DNA of 64,000 nucleotides from Gulosibacter chungangensis (GTDB taxonomy: Bacteria > Actinomycetota > Actinomycetes > Actinomycetales > Microbacteriaceae). Below are positions 62,540 through 64,000 of the stretch, piece by piece (position 1 is the stretch's first letter; each line of letters starts with the position of its first letter). The stretch covers positions 186,001 through 250,000 of the forward strand of contig NZ_WBKB01000003.1 of the NCBI RefSeq assembly GCF_008831155.1. The letters are read 5' to 3'. Under the pieces are notes generated by a model. It was not told the DNA's origin. It saw nothing but the letters and a program-made list of their open reading frames with translations, and did no database searches. A program made the translations under genes and the position numbers.

Positions 62540-62824
62540 ATGCGAAGTGATGAAGTGCTGAAGGAGAAGTTCCGTGCCACAAAATACTCGGTAGGTTACG
62601 ACCAGCAGGAAGTCGACCACTTCCTTGACCGAGTAGTGGATAGCCTCCGGAAATACGAATCCGGAGAGTCCATTGAGCGCCAGCCCGTGACTGCCCACAC
62701 CGTGCAGTCAGTTCAATTCGCTCCCACGCGTTTTCGTGAAGGCTACGACCCCCACGACGTGGACCAATTCCTCGACCGCCTGAGCCAGGCGTTCAGTGAA
62801 TTCGAGCGCGGTACGGATAACTAG
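62540..62824 (+). CDS. Small DivIVA-motif protein with two tandem repeats
   Basis: 94 residues, CGGAGG ribosome site. Two copies of the DivIVA N-terminal motif: KFRATKYSVGYDQQEVDHFL (res 9-28) and TRFREGYDPHDVDQFLDRL (res 63-81). In DivIVA/Wag31 this motif binds curved membrane and is followed by a long coiled coil; here the coil is missing. It may recruit or modulate the cell-pole organiser. Followed by a strong terminator. Confidence 0.8.
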   Translation: MRSDEVLKEKFRATKYSVGYDQQEVDHFLDRVVDSLRKYESGESIERQPVTAHTVQSVQFAPTRFREGYDPHDVDQFLDRLSQAFSEFERGTDN

Positions 62825-62850
62825 CTCTCTCTCAGCTTTACCAATAAATC

Positions 62851-62880
62851 GGCGCCCCACCAGTCAACTGGTGGGGCGCC
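62851..62880 (+). terminator. Perfect 14-bp hairpin terminator after the DivIVA-motif gene
   Basis: GGCGCCCCACCAGT pairs with ACTGGTGGGGCGCC across a 2-nt CA loop, 26 nt after the stop; only TT follows. Very stable, and may act for both strands. Confidence 0.75.
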
Positions 62881-62978
62881 TTGCCGTATGGCGACAGCTG
62901 CCGACAACAATCGGCGTGGCTGTTGCCGAGAATCTCGACACGGGCAATAATCAGTATCATCAATATAAGGAGTACAAA

Positions 62979-64000
62979 TTGCCTCGTGAGAATCCGTTCA
63001 AAGAGCTGACCTCTACGGTTGCCGTGGTCGGGTCTGGCCCAGCCGGCTGCTATCTCGCTCAGGCGCTGCTCAAATCCGCGCCAAACCTAGAGATCACCAT
63101 GTTTGACCAGCTGCCAACGCCCTACGGGTTGGTCCGTTTCGGTATCGCGCCGGATCATCAGGGCACGAAGGGCGTTGAGCGGCAGTTCGCGCGGCTCTTC
63201 GAAAAGCAGGGCGTTCGGTTTGCCGGGGGAGTGAGGGTCGGCTACGACTGCACTCTCGAACAGCTTCGGGAGCGATCCGACGCGGTAGTCGTCGCCACGG
63301 GGATGCATGCGGATGCTGGACTCAATATTCCGGGGATTGATCTTCCCGGCGTCTACGGCGCAGGCCGGATCACCCGGCTCCTGAACGGGCACCCACTTGA
63401 AGGCGATGGGCTCGAAGGTGACGGCATCGAGAGTCTCGGCGAATTCGTGAGCGTCATCGGGATGGGCAATGTGGCCATCGACCTCGTGCGGCTGCTCGCT
63501 AAAGAAGAGACTGACTTCGAGGGGTCGGACGTGATCGACGAGGTTCACCAGGAACTCGCGAAGGATGTCCGTGAGATCAATGTCATCAGCCGCTCGGCTC
63601 CCCGAGACTCGAAGTTTGACCCGGTGATGGTCGCGGAATTACTCGAGCTGCAGGGTGTGGCCCACACCGTACACACCGCCGGAGAGCTGCCAGAGACAGG
63701 CGCTGCAGACGCTGCCGACGCTCCGGAGCTGCATCCACGTGAGGCCGTGGTTCGACAACTCATCGACCACGAGGCGACCGGCGAGGCACGCGTAGAGGTG
63801 CACTGGTGGTTCGAGACCACGCCCGTGCGCCTGGAGGGGGCGGACCGGGCGGAACTGCTCGTGGTGGAACACGACGGTGCGGAACACACACTCGAGACCG
63901 ATTCCCTGCTCACCGCGATTGGCTTCCTCGGCACGCCCGAGCAGTCGCTCATCGAGGTCAGCGAGGATGCTCGCGCCACCGGCCGTATCGAGCCGGGGCT
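62979..64000 (+). CDS. fprA: Ferredoxin/adrenodoxin-type NADP+ reductase, FprA-like (3' end outside window)
   Basis: The first 340 codons of a protein usually of about 450-460 residues. Start TTG 62979 with AAGGAG 7-12 nt upstream; no better ATG/GTG fits. FAD-binding VAVVGSGPAGCYLAQ near residue 15, then the family hallmark PTPYGLVRFGIAPDHQGTKG near 45, VVVATGMHAD, and the NADP-binding VIGMGNVAIDLVRLLA near 155. It passes electrons from NADPH to ferredoxins, for example for P450s. The upstream region (62890-62928) can form an imperfect nested hairpin. Confidence 0.9.
   Translation, partial: MPRENPFKELTSTVAVVGSGPAGCYLAQALLKSAPNLEITMFDQLPTPYGLVRFGIAPDHQGTKGVERQFARLFEKQGVRFAGGVRVGYDCTLEQLRERSDAVVVATGMHADAGLNIPGIDLPGVYGAGRITRLLNGHPLEGDGLEGDGIESLGEFVSVIGMGNVAIDLVRLLAKEETDFEGSDVIDEVHQELAKDVREINVISRSAPRDSKFDPVMVAELLELQGVAHTVHTAGELPETGAADAADAPELHPREAVVRQLIDHEATGEARVEVHWWFETTPVRLEGADRAELLVVEHDGAEHTLETDSLLTAIGFLGTPEQSLIEVSEDARATGRIEPG

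Overview
The window is high-GC actinobacterial chromosome, most likely Microbacteriaceae or another Micrococcales lineage. Evidence: SigH/RshA-type redox sigma pair, one-polypeptide 2-oxoglutarate decarboxylase (Kgd), GuaB1-type IMPDH paralogue with CBS domains, a DUF222-HNH protein, small DivIVA-motif protein, many GTG/TTG starts, and strong GC3 bias. No rRNA, tRNA, IS element, integrase or CRISPR array was found.

Region 1 (1-2491): 3' part of a DHA2-type efflux pump, a convergent TetR regulator, and a small lipoprotein preceded by a clear 13-bp dyad. Region 2 (about 2.8-26.9 kb) is a defence island: a DUF262-HNH (GmrSD-like) nuclease; a broken Fic gene; a lipoprotein; then a tightly overlapping four-gene operon of about 16.3 kb. 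The operon encodes a DrmD-like SNF2 helicase, a 1570-aa adenine-methylase protein, a 2129-aa helicase-DUF1998-nuclease resembling DruE or a fused DrmA-DrmB, and a UvrD-family helicase with a RelE-like N-terminus. It looks DISARM-related but is not a canonical DISARM, Druantia or BREX set. Immediately downstream is a 1345-aa protein with the order XRE HTH, Mrr-like nuclease, STAND ATPase, long helical C-terminus, an Avs-like architecture with a built-in DNA-binding head. These five genes are the best candidate for an undescribed or poorly described system.

Region 3 (27-30.4 kb) is a decaying flavin-monooxygenase cluster: an alcohol dehydrogenase tail, a 5'-truncated SsuD-like gene and a 5'-truncated acyl-CoA-dehydrogenase-like gene joined head to head by an apparent deletion, and one intact NtaA/DszA-like monooxygenase. 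Region 4 (30.4-34.2 kb) has a long-chain acyl-CoA ligase and an unrecognised 599-aa protein. Region 5 (34.1-43 kb) has hisN, rsgA, aroA and divergent sigH-rshA. An oppositely oriented amino-acid ABC transporter lies between hisN and rsgA; its permease is fused to a GNAT acetyltransferase and is preceded by a stand-alone GNAT paralogue and two copies of a 64-bp intergenic repeat.

Region 6 (43-55.8 kb) is core metabolism: kgd, guaB1, two CNNM/CorC-type proteins, nnrD, a GT87-like membrane glycosyltransferase, and the metY-metX methionine operon. Region 7 (55.9-64 kb) has a peptidase-S51-like protein, ung bracketed by two degenerate tandem arrays (17 bp x 12 upstream, 13 bp x 10 downstream), a frameshifted DUF222-HNH gene, an amidase, a small HExxH protein, a DivIVA-motif protein, and the 5' part of fprA.

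Two genes (Fic and DUF222-HNH) each need a single added base to restore the family C-terminus. They may be true pseudogenes or assembly errors.
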